This document shows positions 1 to 9,587 of a stretch of DNA of 35,761 nt, in pieces. Below the pieces are notes generated by a model. The model saw only the letters and a program-made list of their open reading frames with translations, made no database searches and had not been told where the DNA came from. The translations under genes were made by a program, and so were the position numbers. Source of the DNA: JBBQSF01 sp038214085 (GTDB taxonomy: Bacteria > Bacteroidota > Bacteroidia > Bacteroidales > CG2-30-32-10); contig JBBQSF010000012.1 in NCBI GenBank assembly GCA_038214085.1, forward strand, positions 1 through 35,761. The letters run 5' to 3'. Every line of letters begins with the position of its first letter. The first letter of the stretch is position 1.

Positions 1-1003
<1,003 letters not shown>

Positions 1004-1067
1004 TTAACACTCTAAGCTTTTATATATCTTCTTTCGATTATATGTCAAAATGTTCTTTTTAAGATCT

Positions 1068-1176
<109 letters not shown>

Positions 1177-1182
1177 TTTATT

Positions 1183-1215
1183 AAATCCCTCTGTTTACAG
1201 AGGGATTTTTTTTTT
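1183..1215 (+). terminator. Intrinsic terminator of the rRNA operon
   Basis: A perfect 11-bp stem (AAATCCCTCTG at 1183-1193 with CAGAGGGATTT at 1198-1208), a TTTA loop, and an uninterrupted T-run to 1215. It lies seven bases after the 5S gene, where an rRNA operon terminator is expected. Confidence 0.93.
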
Positions 1216-1224
1216 ATTTATTAC

Positions 1225-1255
1225 TTTGTTATTCTAATACCTTGTAATACCTTTG
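1225..1255 (+). promoter_or_regulatory. Bacteroidota-type promoter of the putative porin gene
   Basis: TTTG at 1225-1228, a 19-base spacer, then TACCTTTG at 1248-1255. This matches exactly the known Bacteroidota sigma-ABfr pattern of a TTTG -33 box and a TAnnTTTG -7 box. Transcription should begin a few bases after 1255, which is on or beside the ATG at 1260. Confidence 0.7.
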
Positions 1256-1259
1256 AGAA

Positions 1260-3185
1260 ATGAATTTGTTCAAACTTTTTTTCTCCGCTACGGTTTATTC
1301 TGTTCTGTTTTGTTCTGCTCTGGCTGCTATTTCGCCTCCCAAAGACTCTATTAAAAAGAATAATTCGGATACGCTCAAGTTAAACTATTTTTTTGAAAAA
1401 GATTTGTTTACTAATCAGTATTCTAAACGTTTTTTATTTATAGATACATTACTTAATAATGTTCAGAATACTAAACTTAGATTTTCTGGAAGTAATTTCA
1501 AAAAAGTTTTTTCTAATTCAGGTTTGGGAAATAGAAATCTTATTTTTTGTGTTAATCCAAAACTTGGTTTTAATGATGAATTACCAACGTTTATGGCCTA
1601 TGAATTTCTGCCTGAATCTAATAAATATTATGATGTAAGCAATGCCTTTACAGATGTTTTTTACATGATGGGCACTGGTAGAGAGCAACTTTTCGACTTA
1701 CTCCATACCCAGAATCTTGCAAAGAGGTGGAATGTGGCTCTTAATTATAGAATGATTTTTTCTCCCGGTCTTTATTTAAGGCAAAAATCTGATAATGCCT
1801 TTTTGAATTTCTCAACAAACTATCATTCTAAAAATAATAAGTATCTCGTGATTGGCAATTACTTTTTTAACAGGATTAAAGTTCAGGAGAATGGTGGAAT
1901 TATAAATGATTCTGTATTTGAATATGATTTTGAATTAAGTAGGAAATTAATCGAGGTGAATCTATTTTCTGCTCAAAATAAAATTGCTGAATCCGGGGTA
2001 TATATCAGGCAGTTTTTCACACCCGTAATTAAAATTAAACGAGATTCTTTATCTGATTCTTTAAAAAGTGAAAATAATGCTATTGGTTTTGGTCGATTTT
2101 ATCATTCTTTTTTGTATAAAAATCAATATAGGGTTTATAAAGATGAAGATCCTACTTCCGGATTTTATCCAAATGTATTTCTTGATACTGCTTTAACGCT
2201 TGATAGTTCTCATGTGCAGAAGTTAGAAAATGCTTTTGGGTGGAGTAATTTAAAACAAAGTGCTACAAAAACAGATCAGAATATTGTTTTTGATATTTAC
2301 GGTAAACATCAATTAGCAAAGGTTTATCAGCAGATTAGTGATACTACCTTCAATTCATTGATTGCGGGTTTAGAAGTTCGTATTAAATCTGTTTTCGGAT
2401 TTGGAATAATCAGTGGTGCTTCCCGTACTTTTTCAGGATATGGATCAGATAATAATATTGCTTCTCTTTATATTGATAGAAGCATCAGTAGAGATTCTAA
2501 CGCTGATCCATTTAAAATATCTGGAACCTATCTAAGTTCATCTGTTAAACCTGATTGGTTTAGCATGCATTATTATTCCAATCATTTTATGTGGGATTAT
2601 AATTTTTTAGATATAAAGACAAAAGTGCTCAAGGCTGAAATTAAAAATTCAAGGTATGGGCTTGGTCTTTCATACACTGATGTACTTGGATTTGTTTATT
2701 ATGATAAATATGCTCGACCCAAACAAGCCCTTCAAAATGTTGAAATATTACAATTAAATGCTTTTGCAAATCTTAAATCTGGAGAATGGCACCTAGATCA
2801 AATTGTAAATTATCAGAAAGCATTTGGACCGGAGATTATTAAGTTGCCAGATCTCGCAAGTTTTCATAATTTATATTTTGAACATCTTGCTTTTAATAAA
2901 GCACTTAAATTCCAGATTGGAATTTCTGCGACATTTTTAATGGGTGATTATATAATGGCATATATGCCTGCTACTCGACAATTTTATTTGCAGGATAACC
3001 GCGATGCAAAACCATATGCTTTCATGGATTTTTATATGAATGCACAGATAAAACGAGCGTACTTGTTTGTTAAACTTGAACACTTTAACGCTGGTTTAAT
3101 GGGAAGATCTTATTTTTTAACTGAGCATTATCCCGGAAATGACAGATTGTTTCGATTTGGAGTTTCGTGGAAGTTCTTTGACTAA
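1260..3185 (+). CDS. Putative outer-membrane porin (Porin_10-like family)
   Basis: A 641-residue protein. The N-terminus is a clear Sec signal peptide: hydrophobic up to about residue 23, with an Ala-rich cleavage region (SALAA). The region around residues 120-215 carries features I recognise from the Bacteroidota putative-porin family: YYDVSNAFTDVFY, TQNLAKRWNVALNYR, SPGLYLRQ and QENGGI. The C-terminus has alternating aromatic residues and ends FRFGVSWKFFD, a typical last beta-strand with a terminal aromatic signature. A large beta-barrel in the outer membrane that passes small solutes is inferred; the substrate is unknown. The only reasonable start is the ATG at 1260, which begins the signal peptide. 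The stop lies 3 bases from the stop of the convergent response-regulator gene, with no terminator between. Confidence 0.85.
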   Translation: MNLFKLFFSATVYSVLFCSALAAISPPKDSIKKNNSDTLKLNYFFEKDLFTNQYSKRFLFIDTLLNNVQNTKLRFSGSNFKKVFSNSGLGNRNLIFCVNPKLGFNDELPTFMAYEFLPESNKYYDVSNAFTDVFYMMGTGREQLFDLLHTQNLAKRWNVALNYRMIFSPGLYLRQKSDNAFLNFSTNYHSKNNKYLVIGNYFFNRIKVQENGGIINDSVFEYDFELSRKLIEVNLFSAQNKIAESGVYIRQFFTPVIKIKRDSLSDSLKSENNAIGFGRFYHSFLYKNQYRVYKDEDPTSGFYPNVFLDTALTLDSSHVQKLENAFGWSNLKQSATKTDQNIVFDIYGKHQLAKVYQQISDTTFNSLIAGLEVRIKSVFGFGIISGASRTFSGYGSDNNIASLYIDRSISRDSNADPFKISGTYLSSSVKPDWFSMHYYSNHFMWDYNFLDIKTKVLKAEIKNSRYGLGLSYTDVLGFVYYDKYARPKQALQNVEILQLNAFANLKSGEWHLDQIVNYQKAFGPEIIKLPDLASFHNLYFEHLAFNKALKFQIGISATFLMGDYIMAYMPATRQFYLQDNRDAKPYAFMDFYMNAQIKRAYLFVKLEHFNAGLMGRSYFLTEHYPGNDRLFRFGVSWKFFD

Positions 3186-3188
3186 AAA

Positions 3189-4352
3189 TTACATTTTCAA
3201 AGGTTGGGCATAGGTAATTACATCTTTTCCTGTAATTTTTTTATCGCAAAGTATTACCAAGCGTTCAATAACATTTCTCAATTCACGGATGTTTCCTGTC
3301 CAACGGATCTTTTTTAATTCAGATAATGCATCTTCTGTAAATGTAAGAATAGGACAACCTTGAGAATTACAGATTTCATTTACAAAATGTTCTGCAAGCA
3401 GAGGAATGTCGTCAACTCTTTCATTGAGCGAAGGAACCTGGATTAATATTACGCTCAACCGATGATACAAATCTTCGCGAAATTTCCCCTTTTTTATTTC
3501 TTCTTGAACATTTTTATTGGTTGCTGCAACTACGCGAACATCTACAGAAATATCCTTTTCGCCTCCTACGCGCATGATTCTGTTTTCCTGCAATGCTCGT
3601 AAAACTTTCGATTGTGCAGAAAGACTCATATCCCCAATTTCATCAAGGAATAATGTGCCTCCGTTTGCCTGTTCAAAGTTGCCTTTGCGTTGTTTTATAG
3701 CAGAAGTAAATGAACCCTTTTCGTGGCCGAACAGTTCACTTTCGATAAGTTCTGAAGGTATTGCCGCGCAATTTACTTCAACGAATGGACCGTTAGCTCT
3801 ATGACTTTTTTCATGAAGCCATCGAGCAACAAGTTCTTTTCCTGTGCCGTTTTCGCCAGTAATTAAAACCCTCGCATCCGATGGGGCAACACGTTCTATC
3901 AAATCCTTAATTCGTTTAATAGGTTCCGATTCGCCAACCATATCATAAGCTTTACTGACTTTCTTTTTCAGAATTTTTGTTTCTGAAACCAGAGAATTTC
4001 GCTCCATAGCGTTTCTGATCGTTATCAGTAGTCGGTTCAAGTCTAAAGGTTTGGAAATATAATCGTAAGCACCTTTTTTGATTGACTCAACTGCAGTTTC
4101 TAGGTTCCCATGACCAGAGATCATAACTACCGGAGCATCGGTAATCTTTAAAATTTGATCCAAAGCTTCAATGCCATCCATTTTTGGCATTTTTATATCG
4201 CAAAGAATAACATCGTACTCTGATTTTTTTACTTGCTGCACTCCTTCGGCTCCATCAGCAGCTTCATCGATTTCAAATTTTTCGTATTCAAGAATTTCAC
4301 GTAATGTACTGCGTATGCTTTTTTCATCGTCGATGATCAAAATTTTCGGCAT
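3189..4352 (-). CDS. NtrC-like response regulator (receiver plus sigma-54 AAA+ domain, no HTH)
   Basis: 387 residues. Residues 1-120 are a receiver domain with acidic residues D8/D9, the phospho-acceptor D52 (LCDIKMPKMDG) and K101. Residues about 137-375 are a sigma-54-activator AAA+ domain: Walker A GENGTGKE at 166-173, Walker B TLFLDEIGD with D237/E238, FREDLYHRLS at 291-300, and sensor II WTGNIRELRN at 351-360. Two oddities: the sigma-54-contacting GAFTGA loop reads GSFTSA (213-218), and the protein stops about 10 residues past the AAA+ lid, so the usual C-terminal Fis-type helix-turn-helix is absent. It therefore probably acts without sequence-specific DNA binding, or through a partner. 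No histidine kinase gene is nearby. It is the last gene of the minus-strand cluster, 47 bases after ppx. Confidence 0.9.
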   Translation of the reverse strand: MPKILIIDDEKSIRSTLREILEYEKFEIDEAADGAEGVQQVKKSEYDVILCDIKMPKMDGIEALDQILKITDAPVVMISGHGNLETAVESIKKGAYDYISKPLDLNRLLITIRNAMERNSLVSETKILKKKVSKAYDMVGESEPIKRIKDLIERVAPSDARVLITGENGTGKELVARWLHEKSHRANGPFVEVNCAAIPSELIESELFGHEKGSFTSAIKQRKGNFEQANGGTLFLDEIGDMSLSAQSKVLRALQENRIMRVGGEKDISVDVRVVAATNKNVQEEIKKGKFREDLYHRLSVILIQVPSLNERVDDIPLLAEHFVNEICNSQGCPILTFTEDALSELKKIRWTGNIRELRNVIERLVILCDKKITGKDVITYAQPLKM

Positions 4353-4399
4353 AATATTTTGTTTTGAAGGATAAAATTAAAAGAATTGATTTTGAATTA

Positions 4400-5338
4400 T
4401 TATTGTGAGAATTTGGAAATATATTCTGCCAGAACACCTTCTTTAAGGGCGAAATGTGAAAGTGTAAGCTTCTGTATTTTGAGTTTTGATAATATGAATT
4501 TCACAAAGATGGATGCTAAATGTATTGTGTCAGCCCTCATGCGAATAAGTCCGGGAATTTCAATACGTTCCAATTCTGTTGAGCCAATTAATTTTTTCTG
4601 AAGGTTCCTAAAACGTTTAACATCAATTTCTTTCAGCTTTTCGTTAAAGTCAAGTTTAATTCCGATAGGATCGCCCGAAATCATAGCATCAAAACTTTCA
4701 AAAGAGCCTGAACAACCGATAAGTGTTTTAACCTGAAATGATGCATTTGCGTTTAGCAATGGCAGTAAATTATCCTTAATATAATTTTCGAGGTTTTTGA
4801 CATCTGCGATAGATAATGGATCTTGTGGTTTTATTTTTGAGAGCAATCGGGCTACACCAAGATCAAAACTTCTTTTCCATTGTATTCCTTCCTTGTTAAA
4901 AAGAATAAACTCTGTACTTCCTCCACCAATATCCATGATAAGTGTATTATCCTGAGCTTTGTCGGCAAGAGCAAGTTTTACTCCTTTGTAAATGAGTTCT
5001 GCTTCACGGTTTCCGTCAATTACATTGATTTTTAAACGGAATTTTGTAAAAACAGCATCAGTAAATTTCTTTCCATTTTCCGCACTTCTTATGGCAGAAG
5101 TGGCATATGCTTCAATAAAATCAGCCTTATAACGGCGGGCAGTGGACAAATGCTTTTCAATTGCAGCAATACCTCTTTCGAAAGGTGCATCTGATATATA
5201 TTTTCTTCCAATACTTCCTTCACCTAGTTTTACACTTAATTCTTCCTTATAAAGAATTTGGTATTCTTGCCCTTCAGGTAATTCTGCAATGAGCAAATTA
5301 AATGTATTTGTTCCGAGATCGATAATTGCTATTCTCAT
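4400..5338 (-). CDS. Ppx/GppA-family phosphatase (exopolyphosphatase-like)
   Basis: 312 residues with the ASKHA fold typical of the Ppx/GppA family: an N-terminal phosphate-binding motif IDLGTNTFNLLI (6-17) and a second motif MDIGGGSTEF at 135-144. Between them lies the family segment REAELIYKGV (111-120) that carries catalytic glutamate candidates. At this length it has only the two core domains and lacks the C-terminal HD-like extension of E. coli Ppx and GppA. Family members hydrolyse polyphosphate or pppGpp; the sequence does not say which. Its ATG overlaps the stop of the upstream ABC permease by one base (TGATG), suggesting coupled translation. Confidence 0.9.
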   Translation of the reverse strand: MRIAIIDLGTNTFNLLIAELPEGQEYQILYKEELSVKLGEGSIGRKYISDAPFERGIAAIEKHLSTARRYKADFIEAYATSAIRSAENGKKFTDAVFTKFRLKINVIDGNREAELIYKGVKLALADKAQDNTLIMDIGGGSTEFILFNKEGIQWKRSFDLGVARLLSKIKPQDPLSIADVKNLENYIKDNLLPLLNANASFQVKTLIGCSGSFESFDAMISGDPIGIKLDFNEKLKEIDVKRFRNLQKKLIGSTELERIEIPGLIRMRADTIHLASIFVKFILSKLKIQKLTLSHFALKEGVLAEYISKFSQ

Positions 5339-6672
5339 CAGCCCTTATATTTTAGCCATTTCCAAAGTTCTTTATAAGATGGCTTTTTGCCATACATAAG
5401 AATTCCGGTACGGTATATTTTTCCTGCAAACCATGTGGTGAATAAAAACCCAATAACCATTAGAACCATCGAAAGAATAAGGTCGAAATATGGAACACCA
5501 AAAGGTAAACGTGTCATCATAATTACAGGGGAGGTAAAGGGAATTACAGATAGCCAAAAAGCAACAGGCCCTTCAGGATTGTTGATGACAAATTGCGCCA
5601 TAACAATTGAGAAAACCAGTGGAATGGTAACGGGCAACATAAATTGCTGTGTGTCTGCTTCACTATCCACTGCAGCACCAATAGCGGCAAAAACAGCGGC
5701 ATAAAGTAGATAGCCAAACAAAAAGTAGAATAAAAAGGCTGAAATCATTAGTCCGAAATTTATCGAACCCAGAGATTCAAACATATCGTGCATTGCCTGA
5801 TTTTTATATTCTGTTTTTGGAACCAACTCTGTATTCTGTGGTGTAATTTTATCTTTCCCGATCAGCACATTTTCTGTTTTGTTGATTTTAAAAGTATCTG
5901 GCATGGCAACCTGTACCACAGTAATAATAGTAAATGTAAGCACAATCCAAAGCAAAAATTGAGTTAGACCAACCAATGCGATTCCAAGAATTTTTCCCAT
6001 CATTAGTTGAAAAGGCTTTACACTCGAAACGATTACTTCAACAATTCTGCTGGTTTTTTCTTCAATAACACCCCGTAAAACCTGTGTGCCAAATAAAAAG
6101 ATAAACATATAAATCAGAATCCCTCCAAATATACCCAGCACAGTACTTATTTCTGTATTGCTTTTTTCTTCGAGTCCTTCGCCTTTTAATTTTATTGTTT
6201 GTATGCTAATATTGGTTTCAATGGATTCAATTATTGAACGATCAATTCCTGATGCCGCCAACTTCATGGACTCAAAATCTTTTTTCAATACATTTTCAAT
6301 ATATGATTTTACAGCTATACTCGGCTGCTTATCTGAGAACAATCTTGCGGTAGAAGGCGCTTCTACAATTTTTTTAGGTAAATACAGAATTGCGTAATTC
6401 CCACTTGATACAAAATTATCTTTTGCTTTTGTGATACTGTCCGAGAGGTAAACAAACTTTATGTTTTCAGTATCTGCAAATTTTTTGTAAAAAATTCCGC
6501 TTTCGTCAACTACTGCAATCGTTTTTGTTTCGTCCGACATTTGCGATATGTATGCAGGCACAATCATTAGGGCAGCCATTAAAAGCGGTCCCAGTATTGT
6601 CATTATTAAAAACGAGCGTTTTTTAACTCTCGACAAGTATTCTCTTTTTATTATTATCAGTATTTTGTTCAT
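5338..6672 (-). CDS. ABC-2 type exporter permease (NatB/YhaP-like)
   Basis: 444 residues. A cytosolic start (MNKILIIIKREYLSRVKKRSF) leads into a first membrane helix at about 21-42. A large extracytoplasmic domain follows (about 44-170), then five or six more hydrophobic helices between about 174 and 420, including FGGILIYMFIFLFGTQ and FGYLLYAAVFAAIGAA. This is the ABC2_membrane_3 architecture known from Na+/drug exporters such as NatB and B. subtilis YhaP. The gene lies 28 bases after the ATPase gene and overlaps ppx by one base. Export is likely; the substrate cannot be read from sequence. Confidence 0.88.
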   Translation of the reverse strand: MNKILIIIKREYLSRVKKRSFLIMTILGPLLMAALMIVPAYISQMSDETKTIAVVDESGIFYKKFADTENIKFVYLSDSITKAKDNFVSSGNYAILYLPKKIVEAPSTARLFSDKQPSIAVKSYIENVLKKDFESMKLAASGIDRSIIESIETNISIQTIKLKGEGLEEKSNTEISTVLGIFGGILIYMFIFLFGTQVLRGVIEEKTSRIVEVIVSSVKPFQLMMGKILGIALVGLTQFLLWIVLTFTIITVVQVAMPDTFKINKTENVLIGKDKITPQNTELVPKTEYKNQAMHDMFESLGSINFGLMISAFLFYFLFGYLLYAAVFAAIGAAVDSEADTQQFMLPVTIPLVFSIVMAQFVINNPEGPVAFWLSVIPFTSPVIMMTRLPFGVPYFDLILSMVLMVIGFLFTTWFAGKIYRTGILMYGKKPSYKELWKWLKYKG

Positions 6673-6700
6673 AATGCTGCTCTTTTCGGAAAAGGAATAA

Positions 6701-7651
6701 TCAGATTAGATTCTCATTTTGATCCATTTTTCGTCCGCTATCTTTTTCAACCTGCGAAATAAAAACATCGTTCATACTAGGAATAATTTCATTAAAAGAA
6801 ATGATGTCGGCTGATGAAATTATTTTTTGAATGAGTGCTTTTGGAGTTGACTGATCATTAATTTTAATTTTTATACTTTGAATCTCATCTATTAATTCGC
6901 AAGAGAGAATTTCGTAACTACCATTTATAATTTGTTCAACTGGAATGGTGAGGGAAGAGAGTAAAAAATGATATGTATTTGTTTTAAACTGCTTGCGAAC
7001 ATCTCTGACATTGCCATCAAGTATTTTACGTGATTTATTGATCAAGGCGATATCGTCGCAGAGTTCTTCGACAGAAGACATGTTATGGGTAGAAAAAATT
7101 ATGCTGGCACCGTTATTCCTAAGGTTAAGGATTTCATCCTTTAGTAAATTTACATTAATAGGATCGAAACCACTAAAAGGTTCATCAAAAATGAGGAGTT
7201 TTGGCTCATGCAAAATGGTAACGATAAACTGAATTTTTTGCTGCATTCCTTTTGAAAGTTCTTCAACTTTGCGATCCCACCAACTGATTATGTCAAATTT
7301 TTCAAACCAGTATTTTAGCTTTTTCAGTGCTTCACGTTTGTTCATTCCCTTAAGTTGTGCGAGATACAATGCTTGTTCGCCAACTTTCATTTTTTTATAA
7401 AGTCCACGTTCCTCAGGCAAGTAGCCAATTAATTCCTTATGAGTCGGGTTTAATTTTAGTCCATTAAAAAAAAGCGAACCTTCGTCAGGACCTGTTATCT
7501 GGTTTATGATTCGAATCAGCGTAGTTTTTCCTGCGCCATTTGGACCAAGCAATCCGAATATTCGACCTTCTTCCACAGAAATACTAACATTATCAAGGGC
7601 TAAATGATTCGCATATCGTTTAGTAACATTTTCGGCTTTAAAAATTTCCAT
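6701..7651 (-). CDS. ABC exporter ATP-binding protein (NatA/YhaQ-like)
   Basis: 316 residues from the ATG at 7651. Two extra codons upstream begin with TTG at 7657; I prefer the ATG because MEIFKAENVTKRY is the usual start of this family. Walker A is GPNGAGKT (36-43), the signature is LSKGMQQK (132-139), Walker B is LLIFDEP (152-158) and the H-loop is STHN (H189). The Q-loop segment reads GYLPEERGLY, with Glu in place of Gln, as I recall for YhaQ-type proteins. Residues after about 225 match the accessory C-terminal domain found on such ATPases (DUF4162-like). It pairs with the permease encoded directly downstream and energises export from the inner membrane. It starts 14 bases after the dnaJ stop. 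Confidence 0.93.
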   Translation of the reverse strand: MEIFKAENVTKRYANHLALDNVSISVEEGRIFGLLGPNGAGKTTLIRIINQITGPDEGSLFFNGLKLNPTHKELIGYLPEERGLYKKMKVGEQALYLAQLKGMNKREALKKLKYWFEKFDIISWWDRKVEELSKGMQQKIQFIVTILHEPKLLIFDEPFSGFDPINVNLLKDEILNLRNNGASIIFSTHNMSSVEELCDDIALINKSRKILDGNVRDVRKQFKTNTYHFLLSSLTIPVEQIINGSYEILSCELIDEIQSIKIKINDQSTPKALIQKIISSADIISFNEIIPSMNDVFISQVEKDSGRKMDQNENLI

Positions 7652-7665
7652 AAACAATTGATAAA

Positions 7666-8814
7666 TTATTGGAACATTTCTCTCATTCTATGAAAGAAGT
7701 TTTTGTCTTTTGATCCCGGATCCGGTTTAAAATTTGAGGAGTTCTGTAATTTTTCCAGAATTGCTTTTTCTTCCTTAGAAAGATGCTTGGGTGTCCATAC
7801 GTTAACATTTATAATGAGATCACCTTTTGAATAGGAATTTAAGCCTTGCAATCCTTTGCCACGCAGGCGCAACATTTTACCACCCTGAGTTCCAGGTTCG
7901 ATTTTAACTTTTGCCTTACCTTCAATGGTAGGAACCTCAATGCTTGTTCCAAGAGCTGCTTCGGGGAATGTTATGTAATGTTCGTAAAGTAGGTTGTCGC
8001 CATCGCGAACAAGAAACTGATGTTCAATTTCTTCGATAACTACGATCAGGTCGCCTGGGTAACCTCCACGTGCAGCAGCATTTCCTTTTCCACTTACCGA
8101 AAGCTGCATGCCTTCCGCAACCCCGGCGGGAATATTCAGAGAAATTACTTCTTCACCTTTAACTACGCCATTTCCAAAACAAGTATTGCATTTGTCGGTA
8201 ATTGTTTGCCCTTCACCACCGCAACTAGGGCAAGTTGATCGGGTTTGCATCTGACCAAGAAAAGTGTTTGTAACCTGAGTTACTTGTCCGGTTCCTTTGC
8301 ATGTGGCGCACGTTGAGTAAGCTGAACCACCTTTTGCTCCGCTTCCACTACACGATGAACAAGAAATATATTTATTTACTTTTATCTTTTTTTCAACACC
8401 TTTGGCAATTTCTTCAAGGGTTAATTTAACTTTAACACGTAAATTGGTTCCTTTATTTACGCGGCGCGAACGCTGTCCGCCTCTGGAAGAGCCAAATCCA
8501 CCTCCAAACATATCTCCGAAAATATCTCCGAAATGGCTGAAAATATCATCCATATTCATGCCGCCGCCACCATTGAATCCGGCATTTGCTCCAACACCAG
8601 CATGTCCAAACTGATCGTAGCGTGCTTTTTTTTCAGGATGACTCAGCACTTCGTAGGCCTCAGCAGCTTCTTTAAATTTATCTTCTGAGGCTTTATCTCC
8701 CGGGTTTTTATCAGGGTGATGTTTCAAAGCCATTTGCCTGTATGCTTTTTTTAACTCGGCTTCGCTTACATTCTTCTCAACACCCAGTATCTCGTAATAA
8801 TCTCTCTTGGCCAT
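7666..8814 (-). CDS. dnaJ: Chaperone protein DnaJ
   Basis: 382 residues, full length, with class I DnaJ domain order. The J domain (about 1-70) has HPD at 33-35, which stimulates DnaK ATPase. A Gly/Phe-rich linker spans about 70-115. The zinc-binding region has four CxxCxGxG repeats (C152/C155, C169/C172, C195/C198, C209/C212), giving two zinc sites. The C-terminal substrate-binding domains follow. It works with DnaK (not in the window) and GrpE in folding and disaggregation in the cytosol. It lies 28 bases downstream of grpE, the usual Bacteroidota order. No CIRCE-type operator is visible upstream. Confidence 0.98.
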   Translation of the reverse strand: MAKRDYYEILGVEKNVSEAELKKAYRQMALKHHPDKNPGDKASEDKFKEAAEAYEVLSHPEKKARYDQFGHAGVGANAGFNGGGGMNMDDIFSHFGDIFGDMFGGGFGSSRGGQRSRRVNKGTNLRVKVKLTLEEIAKGVEKKIKVNKYISCSSCSGSGAKGGSAYSTCATCKGTGQVTQVTNTFLGQMQTRSTCPSCGGEGQTITDKCNTCFGNGVVKGEEVISLNIPAGVAEGMQLSVSGKGNAAARGGYPGDLIVVIEEIEHQFLVRDGDNLLYEHYITFPEAALGTSIEVPTIEGKAKVKIEPGTQGGKMLRLRGKGLQGLNSYSKGDLIINVNVWTPKHLSKEEKAILEKLQNSSNFKPDPGSKDKNFFHRMREMFQ

Positions 8815-8842
8815 TTAATATTATATAAAATTTTAATTTTTT

Positions 8843-9430
8843 TTATGATCCAACTACAACTTTAGAAAATCGTATTACTTTTCCTTGCAGCATATATCCT
8901 TTCTGGATTTCATCAACAATTTTTCCTTTCATTTCTTCGGTTTCTGCCGGAATATTGGTGATGGCTTCATGAAAATCAGTATTAAAATCTGCGCCTATCG
9001 CATTAATTTCTTCAAGCCCTTTAAGGGTGAGAACATTCTTGAATTTTGAAAAAATCAGTTTGATGCCCTCGGTAAAGAGATCGCATTCTGAAATTTCAGG
9101 AATAGATTTAATTGCTCTTTCAAAATCATCGAGTACTGGAAGCATTGATAATATTACCTCTTCCGAAGCGGTTTTGCTAAGTTCGATACGTTCTTTTAAA
9201 GTGCGTTTGCGATAATTGTCAAATTCAGAATACAATCTAAGAAACTTATCGTTTGCTTCAGCCAGTTTTACTGACAAATCTTCGGTTTTTTGTTCTTCGG
9301 AAATTTCTTCGGTCAAAACTTCAGGGTTGTTTCCTGTTTCTTTAGTTTCTTCTGAATTGTTTGTATTAACATTTCTGTTGGTTGTATGCTCGTTCATTTC
9401 TTCTTTTTCCTTGCTGCTTTTACGTTTCAT
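8843..9430 (-). CDS. grpE: Nucleotide exchange factor GrpE
   Basis: 195 residues from the ATG at 9430. The frame can be extended to a GTG at 9454, but those eight codons look like leader; an ATG at 9397 is a further alternative. A charged, low-complexity N-terminus rich in Glu and Asn is followed by a long helical region with the GrpE segment EFDNYRKRTLKERIEL, and a C-terminal beta domain containing PVLDDFERAIKS, FHEAITNIPA and GYMLQGKVIRFSKVVV, all family hallmarks. It promotes ADP release from DnaK. First gene of the six-gene minus-strand cluster. Confidence 0.95.
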   Translation of the reverse strand: MKRKSSKEKEEMNEHTTNRNVNTNNSEETKETGNNPEVLTEEISEEQKTEDLSVKLAEANDKFLRLYSEFDNYRKRTLKERIELSKTASEEVILSMLPVLDDFERAIKSIPEISECDLFTEGIKLIFSKFKNVLTLKGLEEINAIGADFNTDFHEAITNIPAETEEMKGKIVDEIQKGYMLQGKVIRFSKVVVGS

Positions 9431-9536
9431 AAAAAAAATCTTTTTCAGTGTCACATTTATAAATTTTAGCGAATCTTATTTGCAAAATCTTTGCCAATGC
9501 AAAATGCCGACATATTGTCATTTGTCCGCCAGCAGA

Positions 9537-9544
9537 CAAAAGTA
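9537..9544 (-). promoter_or_regulatory. Possible -7 box for grpE-dnaJ
   Basis: On the minus strand this reads TACTTTTG, a match to the Bacteroidota TAnnTTTG -7 box, in the tlpA-grpE gap and about 107 bases before the grpE ATG. No clear TTTG -33 box is found at the expected distance, so this is tentative. Confidence 0.35.
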
Positions 9545-9587
9545 AGGAAACATCGGGAAAGGAAAAGTAGAAATAAACTTTAAATAA

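Noticed and set aside
7652..7657. TTG start (7657) for the ABC ATPase
   Set aside because: It adds only two codons before an ATG at 7651 that fits the family start exactly.
9521..9540. TTTGTC...GACAAA hairpin between tlpA and grpE as a terminator
   Set aside because: Only six pairs around an eight-base loop, with no T-run after it on the minus strand; it also overlaps the candidate grpE -7 box.
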